A stretch of 64,000 bases of DNA, taken from Undaria pinnatifida (taxonomy: Eukaryota; Sar; Phaeophyceae; Laminariales; Alariaceae). A program made the translations under genes and the position numbers. The notes below the pieces were generated by a model that worked only from the letters and a program-made list of their open reading frames with translations, did not search any database and had not been told where the DNA came from. Below are positions 20,896-31,699 of the stretch, piece after piece. The stretch's first letter is position 1; every line of letters starts with the position of its first letter. The stretch covers positions 14,316,382 to 14,380,381 of the forward strand of contig JABAKD010000001.1 of NCBI GenBank assembly GCA_012845835.1, in the 5' to 3' direction.

Positions 20896-22052
20896 GAGTG
20901 TTTGCGAAAATACGTTTCTAAAAATTTACTTGCCTTCCGCTAAAAAAAGTAAATTGCCTTCCCACCGAGTTTTTGGTGTGTTTGCGCTAGCGGTAAACAA
21001 AATCCTGCAGGCGACGCCTCCGAAATTTAGAAGGGAAACGGGGATGTGCGCGATTGTAATATACGTACGAGTACAGCAGCAGCAGTGCGAGTTACTGCTC
21101 TATAGTACTATACGATACGAGTACTCGTTGTACGTACTCCAGTCTCGAGCCTCTCGTTTCAGGTGCAGCAGTACCTGGAACACGGTACATGCAAGCACCC
21201 AACAGACTACAAATTAGAGGTATGGCGGTCTGTCTCGCGCGTAAAAACACCTTGTGAGCAGGGACTACCTCATTACACGTGCTACAAGCAGAGCAACGCC
21301 TTCCTCATGCGACGGAAGGGAAGGCGAAGCGCAGTTTCCCCATGGAACGTGGACCTGCTATTGCGAAGCACCACCCTGCGAAGAATCTGCACGCAGCGGT
21401 TTAGGGCAGAGGAGTTTCCGCTCCTCTGCCCTAAACCAAAAGTCATGCCACGCTTCAGTCGCGGTGATGTTGGAGAAGCGCGGTGGCTGCTGTCGCACAG
21501 ATGGACCGATACGAGTCCTATCTTGCCAGATGCGGCACACGATAGCCGCAATCAAGGCGCGTGGTGTCGCTCTCTGCGTTGAGGCTCCTCTCCGCGTGCG
21601 TGCGTTCGACTCCGCCAGCTGCGAGAAGTTCACCACAGCTTGCAGCAAGCGCTGAACCCTTGGTCACGGACGCAGAGGGCAGCAACAGACGGTTCATCAC
21701 CGGCCTGCTGCATATCTCTGATGTTACGCCTGTGCGTCGTGCTCAGGGTACTACCCTCTCCATCCTCCGTGCGTTCGTTGCTTGTACTGCTGCTGTGCAA
21801 ACAGCGGTGCTTGTCCTGTTTGTCCCGTGGTTGGGGCGCTATAGACCCTTGCAGAGGCGTTCTGCCTCGGACAAATGCTCGGTGTATTGTAGGCCAATGA
21901 AACAGAGAGACAAAATTTACCGTAACTTTTGATCAAAACCTACCTTCGACAAAGTACATCTTTGCCTTTTTTTCAAAAATTTACCGCAAATATTGCCTTC
22001 GGGACAATTTTTGAAAAAGTAAATTTCTAAAAACGTACTTTCGCAAACACTC
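20896..22052. mobile_element. TIR DNA transposon, 1157 bp, TA target duplication
   Basis: The ends are 36-bp inverted repeats (left 20896-20931 starting GAGTGTTTGCGAAAATACG, right 22017-22052) matching at 33 of 36 positions. A TA lies directly outside each end (20894-20895 and 22053-22054), as in Tc1/mariner-type or similar TA-inserting elements. Inside both ends are TTGCCTTC words, possible subterminal binding sites. The middle (about 21160-21900) is G+C-richer and has overlapping frames of 70-140 codons on both strands, none recognisably a transposase. It is probably non-autonomous or carries a decayed gene. Confidence 0.8.
21398..21437. repeat. Perfect 17-bp hairpin inside the TIR element
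   Basis: Arms 21398-21414 (GGTTTAGGGCAGAGGAG) and 21421-21437 are exact reverse complements, with a 6-base loop. Because of it both strands encode the same short FRAEE...LLCPKP-like string. Confidence 0.95.
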
Positions 22053-22069
22053 TAATTACGAAAAAAAAT

Positions 22070-22292
22070 ATTACACTCCACATGTAAAATTGAAGATTTC
22101 GTCGAAAGTCATCTTTGCAAGCTGTGCGTGATACTCCCATCGCGCGAAATGCGGTGTGTGTGTCCTCATCAAGGATATCGGTCGGCGACTCCCTTTAGCA
22201 CTAGTTTGTACCAGGGTCAACAGGGTGATGTTAATCAATCTGCGCGCGGAAACGATAACACCCGTTTTTGAGGGGGACAAAATCTGACGGCA
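22070..22292 (-). repeat. ATG-module repeat, copy 2
   Basis: Near full-length copy. In module orientation it has GTCAGATTTTGTCCCCCTC, TTAACATCACCCTGTTGACC, GGGAGTCGCCGACC, GAGTATCACGCACAGCTTGC and an ATG frame reading MTFDEIFNFTCGV then a stop. It begins 17 bp beyond the right end of the TIR element. Confidence 0.85.
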
Positions 22293-22389
22293 TATTTAGG
22301 CCCCCCTGCTGCTGTACAAATAGATTAGGAACCCTCTGCGTTCGACCAAGATAGTTCGGAAACAAAAATGAAGCATCAAATTATTTCCT

Positions 22390-22680
22390 CGAAAATGTAG
22401 TAAAGTACCCTGAGGTGCCCTACATATAAAATAGGTACTGCAGTTGTATAATACTCTCTGTTTTCGAGCAAGTTGGCTCGAAAAATCGAGACGAAGGGGT
22501 TCATCTACACATCGGTTGATTGGGTTAGGCTTATGGCTCAGGGATAGTTAGATACATTTCAAGTGTATGCCAACCATTTTATCGAATAAGTCGTGAGGTA
22601 CCCTGAGGTAGCCACCCTCTGTTTTTCGGCGGAATTGGTTTGGAAAATCCTATGAAACTAGGTGTCTTAAGGAAAGATCT
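22390..22680 (+). repeat. GGTTGATTGGGTTAGG family, right block
   Basis: Two to three diverged units related to 20380-20650 (CTCTCTGTTTTCGAGCAAG, TCGGTTGATTGGGTTAGGC, TGTATGCCAACCATTTTATCG). Downstream (22690-22760) are AGATCTC/GAGATCT palindromic words. Confidence 0.65.
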
Positions 22681-22861
22681 CGTTCGGGAATTTCTGCCAG
22701 GGGTCTTGTGGAAAGATCTCCACGAGATCTCAACGAGATATTTCTAACGATATCGCTTTTGTGTTGTGTCCCCCCACATTTCGGATAAAATTGGTTCGGA
22801 AATTCTTCTCGAGGGGGTGATAAGGATTTTTTTTATACACACAGGCTATGGCAAGCTCTAT

Positions 22862-22920
22862 CATGTAAAAAACAAGTTTTGACTACGTCAGCTATGAGTT
22901 CGATCAATTTGAAGCTCGAT
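22862..22920 (+). repeat. MSSI-start repeat, copy 1
   Basis: ACTACGTCAGCTATGAGTTC then GATCAATTTGAAG. The same words occur at 48424-48460 (ATG lost) and 48750-48790. The ATG opens a frame MSSINLKLDSAAKK continuing to 23169, without a known domain. Confidence 0.6.
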
Positions 22921-24200
22921 TCAGCCGCAAAAAAAAGACCGCGTATGCAATGCCACTGCATGCTCCACTGGAGCACCGTCCGTGTACCTAACGCCACCAC
23001 ATTGCACGGCTGGATGCAGAGGCGGTTGTGGCACAGAGGTTTAGATTTATTGAAGTTACGATTTTTGCAAGGTTTGCAAATATTGGCTCAATTCTTGACG
23101 AGATTGGCATGTCAACCCGTTTTCGGCCAATTTCTGGCAACTTTAACTTTAAAAAAAAGTGCTCCGTGAACAAATTTTAACCACGGCCCCAAGAACTGCC
23201 AACTGGAATGAAAGGCTCTCGCAAACGGATGCATTACTCCTGACTACGTAAAGTCTCAAGCCTACGTTCCACGCGAAGTGCAGCCCCTGAAAATGTGAAA
23301 AATGTCCCCCCCCCCCCCCCCCCCCGAATTTAACATCTCTTTCTTGTTAGCACCGGTCTCACGCGAAAATATTACCAGGTACATACCTCGTACGACCCAA
23401 AATCAACAAACACAACCACGTCAACACAAGTATCACCTCGAACGTATTTGTTTGACGTGAATCTTCCATTCGGATGGAGGTTCAGAACCTGTGTGCTTCG
23501 TCACGAAATCGCCAACCGAATTACAACAACCTCGAACATGTCGTATAGACCTATGTGTCTATCGCGGGTTCTGATTACTACTGCACTCCCCGCGATACGA
23601 CAAGCACAAATAAATTACCGCTACATTCCCCGCAATACTACAAGCACAAATGAATTACCGGTATCACGGCTGGGAAAATAGAAATCCGTCCTATCACACA
23701 AAAAAGCTACTGCTACGTGCCCACCTACCGTGTAAAGCACTGAAGGGGCAGCAATTGCCGGGCATTTCCCATTAGCATGTTAGGGAGTGGAGGTCGAGAC
23801 AAATCATGGCTGCTGCTGGGTGCCGCAAAATCGACGATAAATTAATAAAATTCGCAAAAAAAAAAAAACGCCACATACGCCTGGAAAAATAGCGGGAACG
23901 GTAAATCTATTATGGCGGCAAAGTCACTGCCCACGGCAAAGCCGCAAACTACATCATACAACTCCACCGAATGAGACGCATGAAAAACACTTCCCACGGT
24001 GACTTTCAGAAGCCTGATTCCTCCTAGTTTAAGCGGGTCGACTAGGGTCACACAAGCCGGAAACCATATAACATGGCACCGCCGTACAAGATTGCATAAC
24101 ACACCTCACAGGATGATCTTCCGAAGCCTAACTTGTCCAAATTGAGAGGGGCACACACATGGAATACGGTGGCTCCGTAAAGGTCTGGATACGTGTCCAT
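22921..24200. other. No recognisable gene
   Basis: Contains a C run near 23308-23325 and an A run near 23858-23870. A tRNA-gene B-box or other RNA signal was looked for and not found. Confidence 0.45.
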
Positions 24201-25110
24201 AGACGGCACCGGGCACCGCTCGGCATTTGCTCTCTGTCCGTTGTCGAAAAAAACAAAGAGGACATCCGTCCCGGCGGAGTGTGCTATTATGCGTGATACT
24301 AGTATATGGTGACACCCGTCCTAGGGGGATGTTACCTTGCGTGCAATACGGTAGCACACCCCCCCGAACGAATTTCAGAGCCCATTACTATCTCCAAAGC
24401 CAAGCAAAAACAGGTACACACAACCGCGAGGGTAGGGTGGCTTTCGAAAAATCTCGTCGGCATATCTCCCCAATAGCCGACACTGCTCGGCATTCGCTCC
24501 CTCTCCTTGGTCCACAAAACCAACATTAACAACAGCTTCCAAAATCGTCCGAGGGGGGAGTGTGTAAGATAACCCCCCCCCCCCCCTCCCGGATCAATTT
24601 CACAACAGATTTCGTCCCGAAACAGCAGATTTCGTCCCGAAACAGCAGATTTCGTCCCGAAACAGCAGATTTCGTCCCGAAACAGCAGATTTCGTCCCGA
24701 AACAACAGATTTCGTCCCGAAACAACAGATTTCGTCCCGAAACAACAGATTTCGTCCCGAAACCGTCGGGGGAATTCATAACGACATCGATGTCTTTGGT
24801 GAGATCTCGTCAGGATATTTTCCAGGGCTGTTAACAGGTTGGATCACTTCTCGCGGATCGGATCGGGTAAGGGTGATTTCGACCCATGAGATTTGGAAAA
24901 CCACCTGACCCAACCAACCCCGACGCGCGCTTTTGTTTTATGCCCCGAGATTCGAACCGCGGGCCTGTTCATGATGCGTAAAAAGTCCTGATATTATCCG
25001 TAGACGCATCGGTTGGTGTTGTCGCTCTGCCTTTTGCCGACAAAACTATTAATAGCCTCGAAAACCGTCCGACGCGGCGGTGTTAACTTGCTTGATACCT
25101 GGTCCAAGGT
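24200..25110 (+). repeat. Three diverged units of an interspersed repeat
   Basis: Units near 24205-24310, 24465-24575 and 25010-25100 share GCTCGGCATTCGCTC or GTCGCTCTGCC, a GTTGTCGAAAAA/TTGCCGACAAAA word, then CCGTCC..GGCGGAGTGTG or its variant. A fourth relative is at 3026-3080. Between units lies the 20-bp array. Confidence 0.6.
24606..24764 (+). repeat. 20-bp tandem array, eight copies
   Basis: Eight copies at an exact 20-bp period (24606, 24626 ... 24746) of CAGATTTCGTCCCGAAACAG, with only one alternating site (AACAG/AACAA) that splits the array into an early and a late half. Each unit holds a TTTCG-TCC-CGAAA inverted repeat. There are no unique spacers. Confidence 0.97.
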
Positions 25111-25124
25111 ATGCCTAACACCCG

Positions 25125-25433
25125 GTCGCCCCGGTGGCGTATCAGGTTTTATCCTCGAGCCTGGTATAGGTCAGCTTCGTGAATTCGAGTCCCCGCGAGT
25201 GCATACACGTATGAAATCGCAGGGCCTTTTTCTTGCGCACAAATTTACTAGCGGAAAGCGCGAGAGCGCGAGCTAGCAACATTCGATGAAAAATCGACGA
25301 GTAATGGGATCGCTGAGCCCTATGCGCGATAAAAACTGAAGGCAAGAACCGGGGGGGAGAAGGGACGACACCGGTGACCACGGCTTTGTACAGAAGCTGG
25401 AAAGCAGAAGTGTGAAGAAGAAAAAAAAAAAAT
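25125..25433 (+). mobile_element. tRNA-derived SINE, copy 1
   Basis: The head has pol III-like boxes: a degraded A box (GAGCCTGGTATAGGTCAG) and a B box (GAATTCGAGTCCC). The body follows (TTTTCTTGCGCACAAAT, CGGAAAGCGCGAGAG, GGGATCGCTGAGCCCTATGC, GACGACACCGGTGACCAC, GTACAGAAGCTGGAAAG), then an A tail to 25433. It matches 40445-40757 along its whole length, which sets the element at about 310 bp. Confidence 0.85.
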
Positions 25434-26984
25434 TCCAGGCATGTGAGAAAACTTCAAAGTCCAACATATACTGATATTGGTGTTGATTAGGTTTTGATTC
25501 ACGAAAAGTTACTACAAACGAGCGACCGATGTATTATTACAAGGCTTGCAAACATGAATATATGCCCTAAATTTGTCCAACTCACAGCTCTGACGTTCTT
25601 ACAAAAAAATTATGAAATACCAGGTACGCCTGACGACGGCAGCATAACGCCTTTAACTGGAAACCAGTTTTTGGATCATGCAGCAACATGTTGGTACAAG
25701 GAGTACAGAAGGGTCCGCAGTCAGGCCACGTCCGCGGCTCGGCTAAAAACACAAAACAAAAACATCCATAAGCTTGCTGTGTTGTACAGCTATTTTTGCG
25801 TTTTTACTCAACTATCTCGATCTCAAAACACCACAGCACCCTATCCGTGGGGGTATAAAAACTTCAGTTGTTAATTCACTCTGAGAAGCAATCTACCTGT
25901 GGTACAGCTCAGCACGGTAGCACACTAAATATACTAGAACAATCGCGACCTGAACACGCGACAAGGGCGGCTTTACCAGCCCCCAAATATACTCGTAGGA
26001 AGATTCCGCAACAATCAGTAGAGAAGTATGATGATGTTGTGTGCGTGCGTACATCAAATTTCGGAGGCATGCCCCACCGGCTTGCTTCGTGCAGCCGATG
26101 CCGTAATCGTCGCTTTTTGCCCATAACGTGTCCGCCTTGACCCCTTCAAAGCCCCTAACCCTCTCAATATACTAACTCCAAACCTTTGGGACTTCAGACG
26201 CAAAAATTGACAGGGGAAAAAAAACGACTACAGCGTTGAGCACATGAAGCAATCCGAGCTGCCGGTGTACGATATGAGTTGGAACTCTCGCATAGGAGGC
26301 TGTGAGGCAAGCGTGAGGCATATGACGATACTCGGATTGCCTCAAGCTTTTCCTGCTGCTGCAGACGCTTAATTAGATCGCGCTCGTCGCTTTTTGATCT
26401 GTATCAATGGGCCCCAAAGTGGTACGTAATAAACTCGTATTTCGGGCCAGGCCCAGATTATAAGTGAGACAAGGTGTCCACACGCTAAAAGTTCATACCA
26501 GGTAACGTTCAAGTTGTGTTCTGATCTATGGTAACTCGCGCAAAGGCCTGAGCGGAAAGCTCTCAACTCTCAATTGTGTACAGCACGTGCTTTCCCGCAC
26601 AGCTACTACTACTGCTACTGACTGCTGTATGTACGAACTGCATACGACTACGAGCAGAGCTAATACAAACAAGAAGTGTTCGTGTATTTATAGGATCGAT
26701 TCGTTCGCTGGACAGCAATGCGAAGGGTGCGTAGGGTCTGGAACTGCTTGTACTATTCATACAAAAGCTAGACCGCCGAAGAAGTAGAACAGTATCGAAT
26801 CGTTCGGTAAAACAAAGAACATTATACCAGTCAACATACTGACAACACACTGGCCCCGTACGTACACTGGCAGTACACTACTGGTACCGTTGGTCAGTTG
26901 TGAGACCGGGGGGTCTCTCATGACTATGCTGTAGCAGGAGTGGCTACCCGCGGGCATGTTGTCAGTAAGAGGATACATTACCAC
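25434..26984. other. No recognisable gene
   Basis: Several frames of 60-126 codons exist, but none shows a motif, splice signal or repeat relationship. There is an imperfect hairpin-like stretch near 26900-26925 (GAGACCGGGGGGTCTC). Confidence 0.45.
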
Positions 26985-27125
26985 TTTTTCGACAACATGG
27001 TTGACATACTCTTTAAAATGTAGGTATATACCCTAACCCTAACCCAATGAAGCGCAACGACCAAGGCACGGTGAAACCCCCTTCGTCTCGTACAGTGTGC
27101 GTCAACCATTATTGTCGAAAAAGCG
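26985..27125 (-). repeat. GGTTGATTGGGTTAGG family, inverted copy
   Basis: Reverse complement of the family: ACAATAATGGTTGACGCACA, ACGAGACGAAGGGGG and CATTGGGTTAGGGTTAGGGT. Here the telomere-like GGGTTA word is present in more than two copies, showing that the telomeric motif belongs to the repeat unit. Confidence 0.65.
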
Positions 27126-28160
27126 GTAAGCTCAACGGGTCAATAGTGCAGTTTGCACATTAATTCATTTCACTTCTTCGCCTTCTTCGTCTCGTGTGTG
27201 TTAGGTGGGGTAGCGTAGTACTTCCCGAGACCACGGATTCTGCATTTTGGCCAAGATTTAATGTGAGACAACAACAGCAACGACAAAAACAACAACCCAG
27301 TCCTCATGCGCACTTGCATGCTTGTGTTCAAAGTTTTGCACGCCACAACCCAGTCCGTATGTCAACTTGCGTTCGAAATTTTGTACGCCAGTAACCAGTT
27401 CGTTTATGTACCTGTACCAGTGAAGAACACACACACACCAGAAGTTGTCGTATGATATTCAAACGTTCGAGAAATTCGCCACATTAAACCGACATTTCGA
27501 TAATTCATTTCTACTCGACGACATCTAACTTCCACCACCGCAACATTTACCGCCTCCGGCAAAAGGGTTTACGCATGTATGATCATGTACATACCGCAGG
27601 ACCTGTGGATTGGTATGTATACTTGGGTCGTCCTCCTCAAAACTACGAGCAAATGTGAGTTTCACGCTCAGTTGTTCAGGGTTTTCACGTGCAGGGTCAC
27701 TTATCGTGGATTGGGTCGTTGGGTCATGTCATGGCGATCCAACCCGACCGGTGAGGCTCGAAATGTTTTCTCCTGAGCCGAACTGACCCGTCTCGCCCCG
27801 CCTCTCGAGATTCCGAACATCTTCTGATCCGACCCGACTCGACCCGCGATAAATTGAAACCTTCCGAGGTTGGGTCAAGACCTGTGACTTTTTTTTTTTT
27901 CACCGCGCCAACACATCGGGACGACGCCTTTCGAGTTGGTTGAACCGGGTTCTATGACCGAGAATCTACGACCGATCGCCGACCGAGATTCATGCTGTGG
28001 TTGTTGTTGTCTCACGCTAACTCTTGTACAAAAATCTAGCGTCCGTGGTCACACAAAGGTGCTGGAACCCTGAATAGGAATGATATACACTAGGGGGTGC
28101 CTTGACTTACCAGCACCCAAGCCAACAGCATTCGGGACTTTAGGAGTTTTCGACTCAACC
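27126..28160. other. No gene; GGTCGGGTC-type repeats
   Basis: Bases 27700-27860 contain GGTCGTTGGGTC, GACCCGTCTCG and GACCCGACTCGACCC words related to 62340-62545 and 63040-63115. A T run lies at 27887-27901. Confidence 0.5.
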
Positions 28161-28164
28161 CAAT

Positions 28165-28193
28165 CCAAACCCTAACCCTAACCCTAACCCGGA
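28165..28193 (-). repeat. Interstitial telomere-like repeat
   Basis: Four CCCTAA units in a row, that is TTAGGG on the minus strand. It is far too short to be a telomere and is flanked by ordinary sequence. Confidence 0.9.
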
Positions 28194-28369
28194 CCCAAAA
28201 CGGGCAAGAAACGGACCAGAAACGCGGCTGCCAAGTGGGGGTCCGCCGCGGCCGGTTTTGGCTTTACTCAAACAATGCTCACGTCCGCCCGACAGATAAC
28301 AAAACTCGCATGTTTGATGACCTAACTATTTCAGGGAAGATCTGTACCATCTGCATGGGCTTAGCTCAT

Positions 28370-28545
28370 GTGACCGTGCTGGGGGCCGTACGACCTGCAT
28401 TATCTAGCACATGTTTCCATGGTTGGATCTGTATTCTCTACAAACACACCCTGCATAACAACTTACACCGGCAGATACAGATCCTTGGATAGATTATTTA
28501 TATGATCTATATGATCCACGTAGATCGTCATCTGTTCGACACGTG
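28370..28545 (+). repeat. AGATC-family interspersed repeat
   Basis: GTGCTGGGGGCCGTACGACC, ATCTAGCACATGTTTCCATGG, ATGATCTATATGATCCACGT and AGATCGTCATCTG relate this to 13640, 17200 and 19500. Confidence 0.5.
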
Positions 28546-28905
28546 AAACAGCAGTGCATTGTTGTCAGGGTCCAGTGTTGCACTGGCTGGCGCGGCCAGT
28601 ACACCAGTATGCGCTTCCTGGCGAAGCCATGACAGACTGTTGCTTGTCCTGGCTGGAGCTACCAGGGCCTCGTCCCCACCGACTCCAACCCTGACCAAGG
28701 CTAACACTGAGGCTCTAAATGAGGCTATGTACGTCCAGAGGATGGCGCCGCCGCACGTCTTCGACTCATAGATAAAAACAAAAGCTGCGGACCACCACAA
28801 AAATACCGCACATCTGGTACGTACCACCAAGTGTCTGGTACCAGGTAATATTGTTGGCATGATTTCACCCTTGGGGGTTACCTCGCGTCTTTGGTGGCTT
28901 GACAT
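28528..28905 (-). CDS. Possible coding segment, unidentified
   Basis: Frames are open on both strands over a G+C-rich island (28550-28780). The minus frame (125 codons) includes TYIASFRASVLALVRVGVGG and DEALVAPARTSNSLSWLRQE. The plus frame (28559-28771) reads ALAGAASTPVCASWRSHDRL. Either could be an exon. Neither has flanking splice sites that I can defend, and no family is recognised. Confidence 0.2.
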   Translation of the reverse strand: MSSHQRREVTPKGEIMPTILPGTRHLVVRTRCAVFLWWSAAFVFIYESKTCGGAILWTYIASFRASVLALVRVGVGGDEALVAPARTSNSLSWLRQEAHTGVLAAPASATLDPDNNALLFHVSNR

Positions 28906-29524
28906 GGAAGTTTACCTGGTGTTTCTTATGAGCTGAAAGCACGGTGAAGTCTGCTGACAATACAAATAACGTCTACGTCGTGTGCCAGGCATATCGCGTG
29001 ATCTAGTACTCAATCGGACAGGTCAGCACAGAAACCGACAGGAAAACTACTCGTTCGTGATGAAGCGAGATGAAAAAAAAAAAAAACGACCGAGCGAGGG
29101 AAAATCAAAAACCATCGGAAAAAAAACCGACGGTAGTACCCTTGATACAATATTTGGAAGCGAATACTGCTTGTAGTGAATCTTCTCAAGGTGTCAATGC
29201 ACTCTGGTTGGCATTTTAAAAGCGGCTCAATCAATCAAGAGGTACTTTCGAAGCCCGCGGATCTCTTATCACAATAAAGCGGCTGCCCCGATTTCAGAGC
29301 ACCCCGTGACAAACCAAAACAAGCCATCTAAAACCTACACACTGCCCGTATCTATAGCTTATAGAACAACTCGACGCGAGTCGACGCGACAAGAAAAGGG
29401 CTGGAATTTTCTCGCGATAAAAGAAAAGGCGCGTACCGTAGTGGGGAGGGGGAAGAAGAGCCTGTCTAGTGACTCCGGCTATGAGTTACGTCTACTCGTG
29501 GGGAGGGAGAAGGTGAAAGTACGA

Positions 29525-29745
29525 AGATAATTTTGTCCACCTCAAAACCAGGTTTTATAGTTTCCCAATCACCCTGTTAACCCTGGTACAAGCTACACTG
29601 TAGTTCCAAGGGGGGTCGGCGACCTATATCCCTAATGAGGACACACCCAGTAATACGCCCGATCGAAGTATCACACCCAGCTTGCAAAGATGAGTCTCGA
29701 CAAAATCTTCGATCTCACAGCTGGAGTGCATTCTTATTTTTATAA
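29525..29745 (+). repeat. ATG-module repeat, copy 3
   Basis: Full copy: TTTTGTCCACCTCAAAACC, CACCCTGTTAACCCTGGTAC, GCTACACTGTAGTTCC, GGTCGGCGACCTATATCCC, CCCAGCTTGCAAAG and ATG. The frame reads MSLDKIFDLTAGVHSYFYNR and stays open to 29875, the longest continuation of any copy. Confidence 0.9.
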
Positions 29746-31690
29746 CAGAAAGGATAAGCAAAAAAAAGGGTGTGGGGGGGGTGGCGTGGCCGATTTGACC
29801 GCATTTAACCCTTCGACCACGGCCGAAACGTTTTCACCAACTGTAATTCCAAATAGGTTGGAAAAAAAAGGGTAGCGGTGGTAGAGGGGTGAAGTCGCGA
29901 ATGCTCTCAGCGCCTTCACTACTGGAAACCCTTCTTGGGGACAAATTTACATGAAGTTAGTACAGAGAGGGATTTTGGGCTTCTGAAGGGGTTAACTAGC
30001 GCGCTCTTAAATCGGGGTAACCACAACTGCCGTATCTTTCGAAAAAATGATGACAACAAACAGGCAGGGGGTACGGGTAGCTAGGTACGGGGGCGAGCCA
30101 CGTTGGTATTGATATTTCAGATTGCACTTTGATTTCGTTTCACTTTGTGCGCCTCCTCGTCTCGCTTGTGCGTTTTATGTGGGAAAGTAGAAAATGCTTG
30201 CCAGCCGAATTTGTATTTCACTATATACGAACGTTTTTTTCGGATCATCCTGGGGCTCCAGCCCCTTCGTGTGACCACGGCCTCTAATTTTTCACAAGCG
30301 TTGATGTGAGACAACAACAACACAGTACAGCAGCACCGGGGTACCGGCCCTCTGATGAGAATCCGACGAAAAAATATACATAATATAGGCTAGATTTCTT
30401 ATTTTTAGACAGAAGATGTCCTAAAGTAACTTAAGCACAACAGCTGTCGAGTTTTTTGTTTCTCCGTCATGCATAGGCTAAGTTTTTACCTACTGCAATG
30501 TCCCACATAATTGGGATGCCGAGTTCCTTATTTCCCCGTCATGTTTCAGGGTTAAGTTCCTATATAATATTAATATTAGTTGTTGCTGTTGTTGTTATCA
30601 CATGATCAAATCCGTGGTCACAGGACAGGCTCCAGTCACTCTGGAGCTGAGGAATACCGTAGGGAAAAAACACAAACAACCCAAGGTGGTACACGCATAC
30701 CTGGTACATCACATCTGATGCAATTCATGCTTCCACCAGAAACATATAAAAGTGACATCGGGAGTCAATCTACGATGTGCCAGGTCTATACCTGGAGCAT
30801 ACGTCTCAATACTCGCGCCTGGAAAAACCGACTAAAGCGCTTGCCACCCAAGAAAGACTACCACGTGAATATTACACGTAGTATCTATCATTACGCATAC
30901 GCACGACAGACGCAAGTCGATTTTTTTTTGGGAAAAAGAAACAAAGAACAATACGAAGAGAAAGGAAAGGAAAGAAAAGAGAAGAAAGCGAAAAAATAAA
31001 ACGAAAAAGGGAAGGAAAGAAAAAGAAGAGACAAGAAAAGCAAGAAAAGGCAAGACAATAATTAATAGGGTGCCTCGAGTCATGGGGGCCGGCAGTGGTA
31101 CGTAGTACGCACTTGCACCGTCGGATTAAAGCGATGAAATCCACGAAACCGTGGAAAAACATGAAACACCACCAAAATAAAGCATTCCAGGGGAAAAAAT
31201 ACTCCGAACAATGCACGGGGCTTGGGGAGGAAGGGGTGGCTGCCCCGTCGCATTTACTACTTACTGCGGTGTTACCGCTGCGCGGCTGTGCGGCGCCGTT
31301 ATGCGCCATGGCGGTCATTTTCCAACCGTCATGGCTGCGTACTTGGGATGGACTTGAAAAAAATAAATATCCGAGTATATTCCTAACGCGGGCAGCAAAG
31401 TCTGCACAGCAGTAGAAAGTCTGGTGCAGCGTGGTCGTAGTTGAAGAATGGTTTGTACCTGGTACAAGATTCTGCGGCAAACACCCGCTCATTGAAGCGG
31501 GCCCAAGACTTGTGCTTAATTGTCAGCGTTACGTGCGTTTGGTGGGTCGGCGCAGGTGACCGAAAATGATACCGGTACACAGAGTAGTCTCGGTCCCCAA
31601 ATAATAAGGAACCGAGAGAACGCCACCGGCCAGATTTCGACAGCATTGTGTTCCACACTACTACTTCGTGTAAGCGTAAAGCCTCAAAAA
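29746..31690. other. No recognisable gene; small duplication
   Basis: Bases 30445-30570 hold two diverged ~73-bp copies (GTCGAGTTTTTTGTTTCTCC...GGCTAAGTT and GCCGAGTTCCTTATTTCCCC...GGTTAAGTT). Bases 30920-31060 are A/G-rich. The 206-codon minus frame at 30872-31492 crosses this A/G tract and is not supported. Confidence 0.5.
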
Positions 31691-31699
31691 ACGCTTACC

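Noticed and set aside
21163-21932. Transposase gene inside the TIR element
   Set aside because: Several 90-140 codon frames exist on both strands, but none has a DDE-like arrangement or similarity I can defend. The FRAEE string appears on both strands only because of the hairpin.
24606-24764. CRISPR-like array
   Set aside because: The units are directly adjacent with no unique spacers, and the sequence is eukaryotic. It is a simple tandem repeat.
24950-25010. tRNA gene on the minus strand
   Set aside because: A GGTTCGAATC B-box-like word is present, but the T stem mispairs at two positions and no acceptor or anticodon stem can be formed.
28165-28193. Chromosome end
   Set aside because: Only four telomere-like units, with ordinary sequence on both sides.
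30872-31492. 206-codon minus frame
   Set aside because: Its C-terminal third is the complement of an A/G-rich tract, and the rest shows no family features.
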